Made by a program: the position numbers and the translations under genes
Notes under the pieces: generated by a model
Told to the model about the DNA's origin: nothing
Database searches by the model: none
Seen by the model: the letters and a program-made list of their open reading frames with translations, nothing else
Origin: an uncultured Acidobacteriia bacterium
GTDB taxonomy: Bacteria > Acidobacteriota > Terriglobia > Bryobacterales > Bryobacteraceae
Direction of reading: 5' to 3'
Assembly: GCA_903881085.1 (NCBI GenBank)
Contig: CAIRSA010000587.1
Coordinates: 1-33,062 of the forward strand
Length of the DNA stretch: 33,062 bases
Part shown: in pieces, positions 25,021-32,920 of the stretch
Numbering within the stretch: position 1 is the stretch's first letter
How the letters are laid out: every line of letters begins with the position of its first letter

Positions 25021-25946
25021 ACAGACGTGACTTCATCGCAATGTTGATGGCGGCTAAGTTGCCCGCCAACCAGAATGTGAAGTGGGCGCTCAGCAGCGCG
25101 CTATGGAATCAGTTTCGTCCATGGAAGTTCACGGACATGCTGGATGTGATGAAGGACACGGGTTTCACCGGCATGCGCCTCACCAGCTTCCCGGCGATTC
25201 TGGAAAAGTACAGTCTGACCGCCGCGCAGATGCAAAAGGAATTTGAAAAGCGCAATCTGCATGCGGTGACCATCAGCTTCAACGGCCCTGCGCACGATCT
25301 GGCGCAGCGCAAAAAGGTGCTGGGCGATGCGAAAGTGGCTATCGAATTCCTGAAGAATTTCGGCGCGCGCAATCTTGTCGTCTTCTCGCCGGGCCGCATG
25401 AAACCAGGCACGGATGTCGAGGCCGGCTTCAAGATCATGTGTGAGACCTTCAATGCGATCGGAGAACTGGCCGGCGAAAACGGCTTCACCGCGGGCCTGC
25501 ACAATCACCTGAACCAGATGGTTGAAAAGCCCGAAGAAGTGCACAAGTGCATGGCCATGACTGATCCCAAGCTGTTCAAGTTCTCGCCCGACACTGCGCA
25601 CTTGCATCTGGGTGGATCGAATGTTGTCGAGATGTTTGAACGCTACAAATCGCGGCTGATGTTCATGGACTACAAGGACGCCAAGTGGACCACACCCGCC
25701 GAAGACCTGGCGCTCGATAACGGCAAACTGCTGCCGAAAGATTCCGAACAGGCGAAGTTCTTTTCCAGTATTTACGATTTGGGTGACGGTGGGGTGGACT
25801 TCCCCGGCTGCCATCGAGTATTGAAGTCCATTGGCTACAAGGGCTGGATCTGCGTGGATCTTGACGCCGCCCGCAAAGGCCCGCGCGCGAGTTACGAGCG
25901 CTGCGGTGCGTACATCACAAGCAAGCTGGAGCCAATCTATAAATGA
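25017..25946 (+). CDS. Sugar phosphate isomerase/epimerase family TIM-barrel protein, 309 aa
   Basis: A xylose-isomerase-like TIM-barrel enzyme, a family that isomerises, epimerises or dehydrates sugars and inositols with a divalent metal. Visible elements are 'GLHNHLNQM' (160-168), 'SPDTAHLHLGG' (190-200, candidate metal ligands Asp192 and His195), 'FMDYKDAKW' (217-224) and 'ICVDLDAAR' (278-286). The N-terminus 'MNRRDFIAMLMAAKLP' has a twin-arginine-like RRDFI, but the hydrophobic part is very short. Tat export is therefore uncertain, and this may be a decayed signal. It overlaps both neighbours by 4 bases (ATGA at each junction), so it works with the 72-aa protein and the amidohydrolase. 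Confidence 0.85.
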   Translation: MNRRDFIAMLMAAKLPANQNVKWALSSALWNQFRPWKFTDMLDVMKDTGFTGMRLTSFPAILEKYSLTAAQMQKEFEKRNLHAVTISFNGPAHDLAQRKKVLGDAKVAIEFLKNFGARNLVVFSPGRMKPGTDVEAGFKIMCETFNAIGELAGENGFTAGLHNHLNQMVEKPEEVHKCMAMTDPKLFKFSPDTAHLHLGGSNVVEMFERYKSRLMFMDYKDAKWTTPAEDLALDNGKLLPKDSEQAKFFSSIYDLGDGGVDFPGCHRVLKSIGYKGWICVDLDAARKGPRASYERCGAYITSKLEPIYK

Positions 25947-26809
25947 GCATCCGCCGCAGGGAGTTTGTCGCCATGGCACTAGCCAAACCGCCGTACCCGA
26001 TTATCGATCCGCATGTGCACGTGTGGAAGGTAGACCCGAAATATCCGTGGGCGAAAGAAGCGAAGAATCCTCCGAAGGAAGATGCCAGCGCGGAAATGCT
26101 GTTGGACTTGATGAAAGCCAACGGCGTGGAGAAAACCGTGCTGGTGCAGGTGATTCACTATCGTTGGGACAACAGCTACACAGCCGATGTTCTGAAGCAG
26201 TACCCGCATAAATTCGCCGGCGTGGCGCGAGTGAATCCTATCGACCCCGCGTCGCCCGATCACTTGACGAAACTTGTCCGCGAGCAGCATTTTCAGGGCG
26301 TGCGGTTGAGCCCAGGCGCCGACGCATCGGGCGATTGGATCAAGGGTGAGCTGATGGCCCCGCTGTGGAAGCGCTGCCATGACGAGAAGGCCGTGATGCA
26401 GATCCTGGCGCCGGTCTCGCGCATGCCCGATATTGGCGCGTTGTGCGAAAAGTTCCCGGACCTGACGGTGGTGATCGATCACATGGCGGACTGCCCGATC
26501 GACCAGCCCGCGGAGTTGGAGAAGCTGATCGCTCTCAAACGCTACCCCAAGGTCTTCGTGAAGATCTCGCACACCTGGTCGATCTCCAAGCAGGAGTATC
26601 CGTACAAGGACTCCCAGGAATACGCCAAGCGTCTGCACGCCGCCTACGGCCCGCAGCGAGTGATGTGGGGCACGGACTGGCCCATCGTGAACTCGCACTG
26701 CGGCTACGCCAAGGCGCTGACGGTGGTGAAGGACGAAATGAAGTTTCTGAACGACGAGGACAAGAAGTGGATCCTCGGCGGCACCGTCGAACGAGTATTC
26801 CGGTTTTAA
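25943..26809 (+). CDS. Amidohydrolase family protein (Amidohydro_2), 288 aa
   Basis: A metal-dependent hydrolase or decarboxylase/lactonase of the amidohydrolase_2 group. Metal-site features are 'IIDPHVHVW' (His24, His26), 'VVIDHMAD' (His180) and 'VMWGTDWP' (Asp245). Members of this group often open sugar lactones or decarboxylate aromatic acids, which fits a pathway shared with the isomerase and the hydroxyacid dehydrogenase. Like its neighbour it starts with an arginine-rich stretch (MSIRRREFVAMALAKPP) that looks like a shortened twin-arginine signal. It overlaps the isomerase gene by 4 bases. It is the last gene of the run; a RAYT element begins 3 bases after its stop codon. Confidence 0.87.
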   Translation: MSIRRREFVAMALAKPPYPIIDPHVHVWKVDPKYPWAKEAKNPPKEDASAEMLLDLMKANGVEKTVLVQVIHYRWDNSYTADVLKQYPHKFAGVARVNPIDPASPDHLTKLVREQHFQGVRLSPGADASGDWIKGELMAPLWKRCHDEKAVMQILAPVSRMPDIGALCEKFPDLTVVIDHMADCPIDQPAELEKLIALKRYPKVFVKISHTWSISKQEYPYKDSQEYAKRLHAAYGPQRVMWGTDWPIVNSHCGYAKALTVVKDEMKFLNDEDKKWILGGTVERVFRF

Positions 26810-26812
26810 ACC

Positions 26813-26833
26813 GGGGACAGCCCGCATGTTTCC
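26813..26833 (+). repeat. Left inverted repeat flanking the RAYT gene
   Basis: A 21-base sequence beginning ggggacagcccgc that matches the reverse complement of 27595-27615 at 20 of 21 positions. It lies 38 bases before the transposase start and 3 bases after the amidohydrolase stop. Confidence 0.8.
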
Positions 26834-26871
26834 TTGAGAATTTTTGTCCCGGCCAGCCACCACTATTCTGT

Positions 26872-27594
26872 ATGCCCAGAATGGCAAGAGCAGTCTTGGT
26901 TGGCGTTGCCCACCATTTGACGCAGCGCGGATTGGACAGACGGACGGTCTTCCAATCCGATGCCGATTATGAGACCTATCTTTCGTTGACTCGCTCCAAT
27001 GCCCAACGATACGGCATGGAAATTCTAGGATATTGCCTGATGCCGAACCATGTGCATTGGATAGTGATCCCGCAGAAGGAGGACTCCCTCGCCCGAACCT
27101 TCGGAGATACACATGGCCGCTATGCCTCTTACGCCAACACTCGGCTTGGGCGCAGCGGGCATTTCTGGCAAAATCGTTTTTTCTCGTGCGCAATGGATCG
27201 ATCGCACCTCTGGCACGCTTTGCGCTATGTGGAGCGTAACCCGGTTCGCGCACAAATGATTGACAGTGCCAGACTTTTCCCATGGTCCAGCGCCGCGGTC
27301 CACGCGGGATACTCGGCGTATCCGGATTGGCGCCAATCCGAACCCATGAAATCGAGCTATTCGGCTTCTGAATGGGAGGTCTTCCTGAATTCCGAGACGA
27401 TGCTGGACGTGGAAATCACTTTGCGACAGAATACCTATACTGGTAGGCCCACCGGTTCATCCGACTTTGTTGCATGGGCAGAGGAAAGTCTGCACCGGAG
27501 GCTTGCACCACAGCAAGGCGGCCGCACACCCAGACGAGGCCCAGAGCGGGAAACCTGCGGCCAGACGCAGATGGTGTTCTCGACCGCGAAATAG
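26872..27594 (+). CDS. REP-associated tyrosine transposase (RAYT, Y1/HUH family), 240 aa
   Basis: A single-strand DNA transposase related to IS200/IS605 TnpA, which cuts and mobilises palindromic REP sequences. The HUH motif is His60-Val-His62 in 'LMPNHVHWIV', and the catalytic Tyr is Tyr119 in 'LRYVERNPVRA'. 'GHFWQNRFFS' (97-105) is also typical of RAYT proteins. The C-terminal part (about 175-240) is variable and basic. The frame is open from 26443, but ATG 26872 (MPRMARAVLV) gives the usual family start; ATG 26881 is an alternative. It is flanked closely by 21-bp inverted repeats, so gene plus ends form one compact unit. The motifs are intact, so it may be active. Confidence 0.88.
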   Translation: MPRMARAVLVGVAHHLTQRGLDRRTVFQSDADYETYLSLTRSNAQRYGMEILGYCLMPNHVHWIVIPQKEDSLARTFGDTHGRYASYANTRLGRSGHFWQNRFFSCAMDRSHLWHALRYVERNPVRAQMIDSARLFPWSSAAVHAGYSAYPDWRQSEPMKSSYSASEWEVFLNSETMLDVEITLRQNTYTGRPTGSSDFVAWAEESLHRRLAPQQGGRTPRRGPERETCGQTQMVFSTAK

Positions 27595-27615
27595 GGAAAC
27601 ACGCGGGCTGTCCCC
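27595..27615 (-). repeat. Right inverted repeat flanking the RAYT gene
   Basis: The 21-base partner of 26813-26833, with one mismatch. It begins at the base after the transposase stop codon, so the element's coding part fills nearly all the space between its ends. Confidence 0.8.
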
Positions 27616-27628
27616 ATGTTTACCATGT

Positions 27629-28258
27629 TTAAAGCAATTCGCGGAGATCGTCGATCCAGTAATCCGGCTCGAACTTCGCCATCTGCTCGATGTTGCCATA
27701 ACCATACCGCACGGCGCAGATCTTCACCCCAGCGTTGCGGCCGGCTTCCATGTCGGCCGGAGCATCCCCCACCATGAGGCAGTCGCCCGGCGCGGCACCA
27801 AAAAGCTCGAGAGACTTATGAATCACGTCAGGCTGAGGCTTGGCGGGGAATCCATCCGTCCCCTGCACATGCTCGAAGTACGGCAGCAGTCCGAACATCT
27901 CCAGCACGATGCGTGTCGTCGGCGTACCCTTCGTGGTCGCGGTGGACTTGCGCCCGCCCAGCTTCGAAATCGCCTCCATCACGCCCGGATAAAGCTTCGT
28001 GTTGGAGTGCTGAAACGAGTGGTAGACGGCGCGATAGTCGGCCAGCATCTTGGCCATCTCTTCTTTTGTGAATGATGGGTTGAGATCAAGAAACAGGTCG
28101 TCCAGGTGACGGCCAATATAACTACGCATGAACGCGTCGGAGGGAAAATAACCAAGCTTGTTGACCACGGTCCTGACAGCGGCGCAGATGTCCTGCGCCG
28201 AATCTGTCAGAGTACCGTCAACATCAAACAAATAAACCGGAAAGGCCGGAATACTCAT
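27629..28258 (-). CDS. HAD family phosphatase (phosphoglycolate phosphatase-like), 209 aa
   Basis: A cytoplasmic phosphatase of the haloacid dehalogenase superfamily, closest in style to phosphoglycolate phosphatase (Gph/PpaX). Motif I is 'FDVDGTLTDS' (nucleophile Asp12, acid Asp14). Motif II is near 'STATTKG', the motif III Lys lies in 'FPAKPQP', and motif IV is 'MVGDAPADMEAG'. A helical cap lies between motif I and motif II. The start ATG overlaps the ftsH stop as ATGA, so it is the distal gene of a tilS-ftsH-HAD unit. The true substrate is not readable from sequence. Confidence 0.87.
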   Translation of the reverse strand: MSIPAFPVYLFDVDGTLTDSAQDICAAVRTVVNKLGYFPSDAFMRSYIGRHLDDLFLDLNPSFTKEEMAKMLADYRAVYHSFQHSNTKLYPGVMEAISKLGGRKSTATTKGTPTTRIVLEMFGLLPYFEHVQGTDGFPAKPQPDVIHKSLELFGAAPGDCLMVGDAPADMEAGRNAGVKICAVRYGYGNIEQMAKFEPDYWIDDLRELL

Positions 28259-30177
28259 GCAGGCTGAGGCCCGTCAATCAGTGGCGGAACGCGCAACCCG
28301 CTATCCACACGAGGCGGAGTCACTGGCTGCGGTTTGCCATCGCCGCCCGACTTACTGCTACCCGGCGCGCGCATCGCCTGCAGCGTCTGTCCATCGATCA
28401 GCTGCCGAACCTCGGCGCCATCGAGAACTTCGCGCTCCAGCAAAGCTTCCGCAATCCGCACCATCGCGTCGTGATGTTCTTCTATCAATTTGCGAGCCCG
28501 CGCATAGCCGGTGTCTACCAGTTTACGAACCTGCTCATCGATGCGAATTGCTGTCTCTTCGCTGTAATCGCGATGCTGCGCGATCTCGCGGCCGAGGAAA
28601 ATCTGCTCTTCCTTCTTACCGAAGCTCATGGGGCCTAATTCGCTCATGCCCCACTCGCAAACCATGCGCCGCGCCATGTCTGTAGCACGTTCGATGTCGT
28701 TGCCGGCGCCGGTGGTGATCTGTTTGAGGAAGATCTCCTCGGCGATGCGGCCTGCCATCAGAATCGCGATCTGCGCGTTCAGGTAGTCGGTGTTGTAGCT
28801 GTGCTTATCATCGAGAGGAAGTTGCTGCGTAAGGCCCAACGCCATGCCGCGCGGGATGATGGTTACCTTGTGCAGCGGATCTGCATCTGGAGTCAGCACC
28901 GCAACCAAGGCGTGGCCAGCTTCATGATACGCAGTGTTCCTCTTTTCCTCTTCGCTCAGCATCATGGACTTGCGTTCCACGCCCATGATCACTTTGTCTT
29001 TCGCCACTTCGAAGTCGTACTGCGTAACAACCTTACGATTCTGCCGTGCGGCCACAAGAGCGGCCTCATTCACCAAGTTCGCCAAGTCGGCGCCGGCAAA
29101 GCCCGGTGTTCCGCGTGCGACAACCGAAAGCTCGACATCATCACCCAGCGGAACTTTCTTTGTGTGCACTTTCAAAATCTGTTCGCGGCCCTTCACATCG
29201 GGGCGGCCAACCACTACCCGGCGATCGAAACGGCCGGGGCGGAGCAGTGCCGGATCCAATACGTCGGGACGGTTGGTAGCCGCCACCAGGATCACGCCTT
29301 CGTTCGATTCAAAGCCGTCCATCTCAACCAGCAACTGGTTCAAGGTCTGTTCGCGTTCATCATGCCCGCCGCCCAGGCCAGCGCCACGATGGCGGCCCAC
29401 TGCGTCGATTTCGTCGATGAACACGATGCACGGAGCATTCTTCTTGCCCTGTTCAAACAGATCGCGTACGCGGCTTGCGCCAACGCCGACAAACATTTCC
29501 ACGAAGTCGGAACCGGAGATGGAGAAGAACGGCACGTTGGCTTCGCCGGCGATCGCGCGTGCCAGCAAAGTCTTACCGGTACCCGGAGGCCCAATCAGCA
29601 AAACGCCCTTAGGAATACGGCCGCCGAGCTTCTGAAACTTCTGAGGTTCACGCAAAAACTCGATGATCTCCTGCAGCTCTTCCTTGGCTTCTTCCACGCC
29701 CGCAACATCTTTGAAGGTGACTTTCTTCTGCTGCGAAGAGTGCAGCCGGGCCCGGCTCTTGCCGAAGCTCAAGGCCTTATTGCCGCCGCTCTGCATCTGC
29801 CGCATCATGAAAATCCAGAAGGCCAGCAGCAGCACAAACGGCACCGCATTCAACAGGATGGAGACCCAATTGTTGCCCGAGGCATCCTTGATCTCAACAT
29901 CCACATCCTTCTCTTTCAGCGACCGGTAAATGTCCGGGAAGTTCAGCGGAATCATCGTGTGGATGGCCACGCCGGAATCGTTGCGGTAGGTCCCTTGGAC
30001 TTCATTTCCGGTGATCTTCACCGCCTTGACCTTCCCGGCTTCCACCTTTTCCATGAACTGGGTGAACGTCAGATTGTCGTCCGGTTTCGATTTGCCAGGG
30101 CGCACAACCGTGAATAGCAAAACACCCAGGCAAATGATCACTACCCAGAAGATCACGTTCTTTAAATTGGAATTCAT
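28255..30177 (-). CDS. ftsH: ATP-dependent zinc metalloprotease FtsH, 640 aa
   Basis: A membrane-anchored AAA+ protease that degrades unassembled membrane proteins and short-lived regulators. There are two N-terminal membrane helices (about 8-25 and 106-126) with a periplasmic domain between them. The AAA module carries Walker A GPPGTGKT (196-203), Walker B VFIDEID (252-258), the pore motif 'EMFVGVGASR' and an SRH 'TNRPDVLDPALLRPGRFDRR' (301-320). The protease domain carries the zinc motif HEAGH (418-422) and the third ligand Asp494. Length and order are standard. The tail is Pro/Gly-rich. The start ATG follows gagga closely. The gene lies downstream of tilS, as in many bacteria, but a 152-base gap with tandem repeats suggests it has its own promoter. 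Confidence 0.97.
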   Translation of the reverse strand: MNSNLKNVIFWVVIICLGVLLFTVVRPGKSKPDDNLTFTQFMEKVEAGKVKAVKITGNEVQGTYRNDSGVAIHTMIPLNFPDIYRSLKEKDVDVEIKDASGNNWVSILLNAVPFVLLLAFWIFMMRQMQSGGNKALSFGKSRARLHSSQQKKVTFKDVAGVEEAKEELQEIIEFLREPQKFQKLGGRIPKGVLLIGPPGTGKTLLARAIAGEANVPFFSISGSDFVEMFVGVGASRVRDLFEQGKKNAPCIVFIDEIDAVGRHRGAGLGGGHDEREQTLNQLLVEMDGFESNEGVILVAATNRPDVLDPALLRPGRFDRRVVVGRPDVKGREQILKVHTKKVPLGDDVELSVVARGTPGFAGADLANLVNEAALVAARQNRKVVTQYDFEVAKDKVIMGVERKSMMLSEEEKRNTAYHEAGHALVAVLTPDADPLHKVTIIPRGMALGLTQQLPLDDKHSYNTDYLNAQIAILMAGRIAEEIFLKQITTGAGNDIERATDMARRMVCEWGMSELGPMSFGKKEEQIFLGREIAQHRDYSEETAIRIDEQVRKLVDTGYARARKLIEEHHDAMVRIAEALLEREVLDGAEVRQLIDGQTLQAMRAPGSSKSGGDGKPQPVTPPRVDSGLRVPPLIDGPQPA

Positions 30178-30329
30178 TTCGTCCTCATGAGTGGCGCCTC
30201 TACGCTGGTAGGAACGCGATCCACTCTTATCCTATCTTCTCGCACTATGTCTTCTCGCACTATGTCTTCTCGCACTATGCTTCTATACACTAAGACGCCG
30301 AACGGTAACGTTTCGATTCAATCTTATCA
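30178..30329 (-). promoter_or_regulatory. ftsH: ftsH upstream region
   Basis: A 152-base gap between the tilS stop and the ftsH start. It contains the 3 x 15 bp tandem repeat and presumably an ftsH promoter. I see no clear -10/-35 pair and no terminator hairpin for tilS, so read-through from tilS is possible. Confidence 0.4.
30235..30279. repeat. Three perfect tandem copies of a 15-bp unit
   Basis: The unit tcttctcgcactatg occurs three times head to tail without mismatch (30235-30249, 30250-30264, 30265-30279), followed by a partial copy (cttctata). It lies 57 to 102 bases upstream of the ftsH start codon. No spacers are present, so it is not CRISPR. It could be a repeated regulator site or a variable-number tandem repeat. 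Confidence 0.85.
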
Positions 30330-31718
30330 TCAGAAGGGGGCCACCGGCTTGATCCTCAATACATTGCTTGATTCGGATCCGGACCGGAACTCCGCGGCTG
30401 GTCCGAACTGCCAAGCCCAAACGATCTCATCGTTCAACGTAATTATCGGCCAAAACCGCCGATCCCATAAGGGCACCCTGGCTTCCTGAAATAGAAACTT
30501 AACTTTCTCTGCGTCCCGGCCAACAATCCGTTGGTACTGGTCTCCAGGCCGCCAATTGCGTAGATCCAATTGCCCCGTGAGTTTGTCCCCATCCAGATCG
30601 CACTCTCTATCAGTATAACGAGAATCCGCTGTCATCCGTTCGATACAGATGGAAACTCCCAACCCCGGCGTTACCAAGGTAACAGGAATTTGCAACGGAA
30701 TGCGAAAGTTGCGCTCCGTTAAATTGTCGTAACCTTGTGGTGCGATGCGCAGCCAGTCCATTGACCGGAACACATCCGCGCCGGGAACCTGCAGCCGTCC
30801 ATGCCCCTCTTGTTCGTTCACCAGCCCGAGTGCACCATCAATGTGTTGGAACTCAATCTGGTGTAGGTCTCCCCGAACAAGTTCGATTGCGCGCCGCAGT
30901 AATCGCCGCACCACTGCCACAGGATATGCGCGCACAGCATCTACGTTCAGCAGCACTGTTCGATCGCGCCGCAGCAACAGATGTTCCGGTAGCGACGTGC
31001 GCCAGTAGGCTTCGTCCTCCCGCGCCAACTGACTCAGCTGCGCCAGCATCGCATCGATGGAAGGATTCCATTCCGCGCGCAACTTCGGCAACAACTCGTG
31101 CCGGATGCGATTGCGTGAGAAGCGCTCGTCCGCATTCGAGGCATCCTCGCGCCAGCCGATGCCGCGCTCGCCCAGCCACGCTTCGACTTGAGAACGGGGC
31201 ACATCGAGTAATGGTCTTACCAGGCCTTCCGACGTAACCGGTAGTACGCCCGCCAGCCCCGCGTTACCCGCGCCACGTAGCAGCCGGAAGAGTACGGTTT
31301 CGGCCTGATCGGACCGTGTATGGCCGGTGGCGATCTTGGTAATACCGAATGCACCCATCGCCTCGCGGAAAAATTCCCGCCGGGCATTGCGTGCGGCCTG
31401 CTCCAGGTTTCCGGGGATCTCTCCCACGTCGACCGGCCGCAGGTGAAACGGCAAATCCAACTTTGCAGCCAGCCGCTCCACGAAGGCGGCATCCTCGTCC
31501 GAAGCCGCCCCGCGCAATCGATGATTCAAGTGCAAAACTTCCAGCCGCAAGTCCCATCGTGGAGCAAGCTCATGCAGCGCCTGCAGCAGACAAACCGAGT
31601 CAGCGCCGCCAGAGACAGCTACCCCCACTCTGTCGCCCGCGGTAAACATGTTATAACGGAAAATGGTCCCCGCAATCTGGTCGAGCAAGATATACCTATT
31701 GTAAACCTCAAGGAGCAT
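30330..31718 (-). CDS. tilS: tRNA(Ile)-lysidine synthase TilS, 462 aa
   Basis: Attaches lysine to C34 of tRNA-Ile(CAU), changing it to read AUA codons; essential in most bacteria. The PP-loop ATP-binding motif SGGADS is at 36-41, 'HLNHRLRG' at 63-70 and 'GHTRSDQAETVLFRLLRG' at 132-149. The TilS C-terminal domain closes the protein ('FQEARVPLWDRRFWPII'). ATG 31718 lies only 4 bases from the divergent KdsC-like start and inside its ribosome-binding region, and it has no visible ribosome-binding site of its own. An internal ATG at 31649 (MFTAGDRVGV), giving 439 aa, is a fair alternative because many TilS proteins begin about 10-15 residues before the PP-loop. Confidence 0.92.
   Translation of the reverse strand: MLLEVYNRYILLDQIAGTIFRYNMFTAGDRVGVAVSGGADSVCLLQALHELAPRWDLRLEVLHLNHRLRGAASDEDAAFVERLAAKLDLPFHLRPVDVGEIPGNLEQAARNARREFFREAMGAFGITKIATGHTRSDQAETVLFRLLRGAGNAGLAGVLPVTSEGLVRPLLDVPRSQVEAWLGERGIGWREDASNADERFSRNRIRHELLPKLRAEWNPSIDAMLAQLSQLAREDEAYWRTSLPEHLLLRRDRTVLLNVDAVRAYPVAVVRRLLRRAIELVRGDLHQIEFQHIDGALGLVNEQEGHGRLQVPGADVFRSMDWLRIAPQGYDNLTERNFRIPLQIPVTLVTPGLGVSICIERMTADSRYTDRECDLDGDKLTGQLDLRNWRPGDQYQRIVGRDAEKVKFLFQEARVPLWDRRFWPIITLNDEIVWAWQFGPAAEFRSGSESSNVLRIKPVAPF
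31710..31715 (+). promoter_or_regulatory. Ribosome-binding site that decides a TTG start
   Basis: AAGGAG lies 7 bases before TTG 31723. There is no in-frame ATG near a comparable site, so it supports initiation at TTG for the KdsC-like gene. Confidence 0.7.
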
Positions 31719-31722
31719 TCAG

Positions 31723-32259
31723 TTGACGAATTTGGAACGCGCCGCCCGTGTGCGGCTTCTGCTGATGGATGTGGATGGCGTCCTCACCGACGGCCGTTTG
31801 TACAACGTGCCGGGCCCGGAAGGCAAAATGTATGAGACCAAGGGCTTCGATAGCCAAGATGGTATCGCCCTGCAGTGGCTCAGCTGGAAGAACATCCCCA
31901 CCGGCGTAATCAGCGGACGTATGTCGCCCGCTACGGAAGAGCGCGCCCGGCAGTGCAAAATGAAATACGTCTATCAGGGCCATATCGAAAAAATTCCGAT
32001 CCTGAATGAAATCCTCGCCGACTGCGGCGTGCATCCCGACCAGGTCGCCTACATCGGCGACGACTTCACCGATGTCGTCATCATGAAGCGCGTAGGCTTC
32101 GGCATCGCCACGGCCAACGCACGCGTGGAAGTGAAGCAGTCCGCCCACATGACCACCGAAGCCAAGGGCGGCGAAGGCGCCGTGCGTGAAGTGTGCGAAC
32201 TGATCATGAAGGCCCAGGGGTATTGGGAAGAGACGTTGAAGAAGTATGAAATCGGATAA
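31723..32259 (+). CDS. kdsC: HAD-IIIA family phosphatase, KdsC-like, 178 aa
   Basis: KdsC removes the phosphate from 3-deoxy-D-manno-octulosonate 8-phosphate to give Kdo for lipopolysaccharide; relatives act on other sugar acids such as KDN-9-phosphate. The capless HAD motifs are present: 'LLLMDVDGVLTDG' (Asp16, Asp18), 'GVISGR' (61-66), Lys90, and 'YIGDDFTD' (110-117). The C-terminal 'GAVREVCELIMKAQGYW' is typical of KdsC. The start is TTG 31723 with a good ribosome-binding site. No other Kdo genes are in the window, so the exact substrate is inferred from the family only. The last 14 bases overlap the next gene. Confidence 0.88.
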   Translation: MTNLERAARVRLLLMDVDGVLTDGRLYNVPGPEGKMYETKGFDSQDGIALQWLSWKNIPTGVISGRMSPATEERARQCKMKYVYQGHIEKIPILNEILADCGVHPDQVAYIGDDFTDVVIMKRVGFGIATANARVEVKQSAHMTTEAKGGEGAVREVCELIMKAQGYWEETLKKYEIG

Positions 32260-32902
32260 GTTCGGGCTCGTCATCCTGGCCGAGGGCGGCCCTGGCGTGC
32301 TCCATCAATTGACCGGAGTGATCGCCGCTCATTCCGGAGACATCGCATCGATTGAGATCGTAGAATCGCAGCCGCACTCGCGAATCTACTTTGAAATTGA
32401 GCTGCCAGGCGAAGCCGCCGCGCTGCAGTCCGATCTGATGGCGCTGTCCATCGTTAAGAACGTGACCGTGGTCGAAAACCTGCAGAAGATCTACGGCAAG
32501 CGCATCATCATCATGGGCGGCGGCGCGCAGGTCGGGCAGGTGGCCATCGGGGCAATCTCAGAAGCGGACCGCCACAACATCCGCGGCGAACACATTTCGG
32601 TGGATACGATTCCGCTGGTAGGAGAGCAACAACTCGCCGATGCCGTCCGCGCCGTCTCTCGCCTGCCGCGTGCCCGCGCGCTCGTGCTGGCTGGCTCCAT
32701 CATGGGCGGCGAAATCGAAATCGCCGTGCGCGAGGTCCGCGCCCAGGGCCTGTTGGTCGTCAGCCTGAACATGGCGGGCAGCGTCCCCGATGCTGCCGAC
32801 CTGGTCGTCACCGATCCAGTGCAGGCCGGCGTGATGACGGTGATGGCCGTAGCCGATACCGCTAAATTCACCGTAGAACGCCTAAAACGCCGCGTGTTTT
32901 AA
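32246..32902 (+). CDS. ACT-domain protein, DUF5612-like, 218 aa
   Basis: A protein of unknown function with a ligand-sensing ACT domain at about 5-78 ('FGLVILAEGGPGVLHQLTGVI', 'IASIEIVE'). A second domain follows (about 84-215) with a nucleotide-binding-like 'RIIIMGGGAQVGQVAIGAI' and 'ARALVLAGSIMGGEIE'. This order fits the ACT-DUF5612 family, best known to me from archaea; that match is from memory. ACT domains usually bind amino acids, so a regulatory or sensing role is likely. It overlaps the KdsC-like gene by 14 bases, which points to coupled translation, but a shared pathway is not obvious. Confidence 0.75.
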   Translation: MKSDKFGLVILAEGGPGVLHQLTGVIAAHSGDIASIEIVESQPHSRIYFEIELPGEAAALQSDLMALSIVKNVTVVENLQKIYGKRIIIMGGGAQVGQVAIGAISEADRHNIRGEHISVDTIPLVGEQQLADAVRAVSRLPRARALVLAGSIMGGEIEIAVREVRAQGLLVVSLNMAGSVPDAADLVVTDPVQAGVMTVMAVADTAKFTVERLKRRVF

Positions 32903-32920
32903 CCGTCGGGCAGATTGGCA

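Noticed and set aside
28801..30117. 438-residue open frame on the plus strand
   Set aside because: It is a shadow of ftsH, whose motifs are complete on the minus strand.
30235..30279. Possible CRISPR array
   Set aside because: The three 15-bp units are directly adjacent with no spacers and no cas genes nearby.
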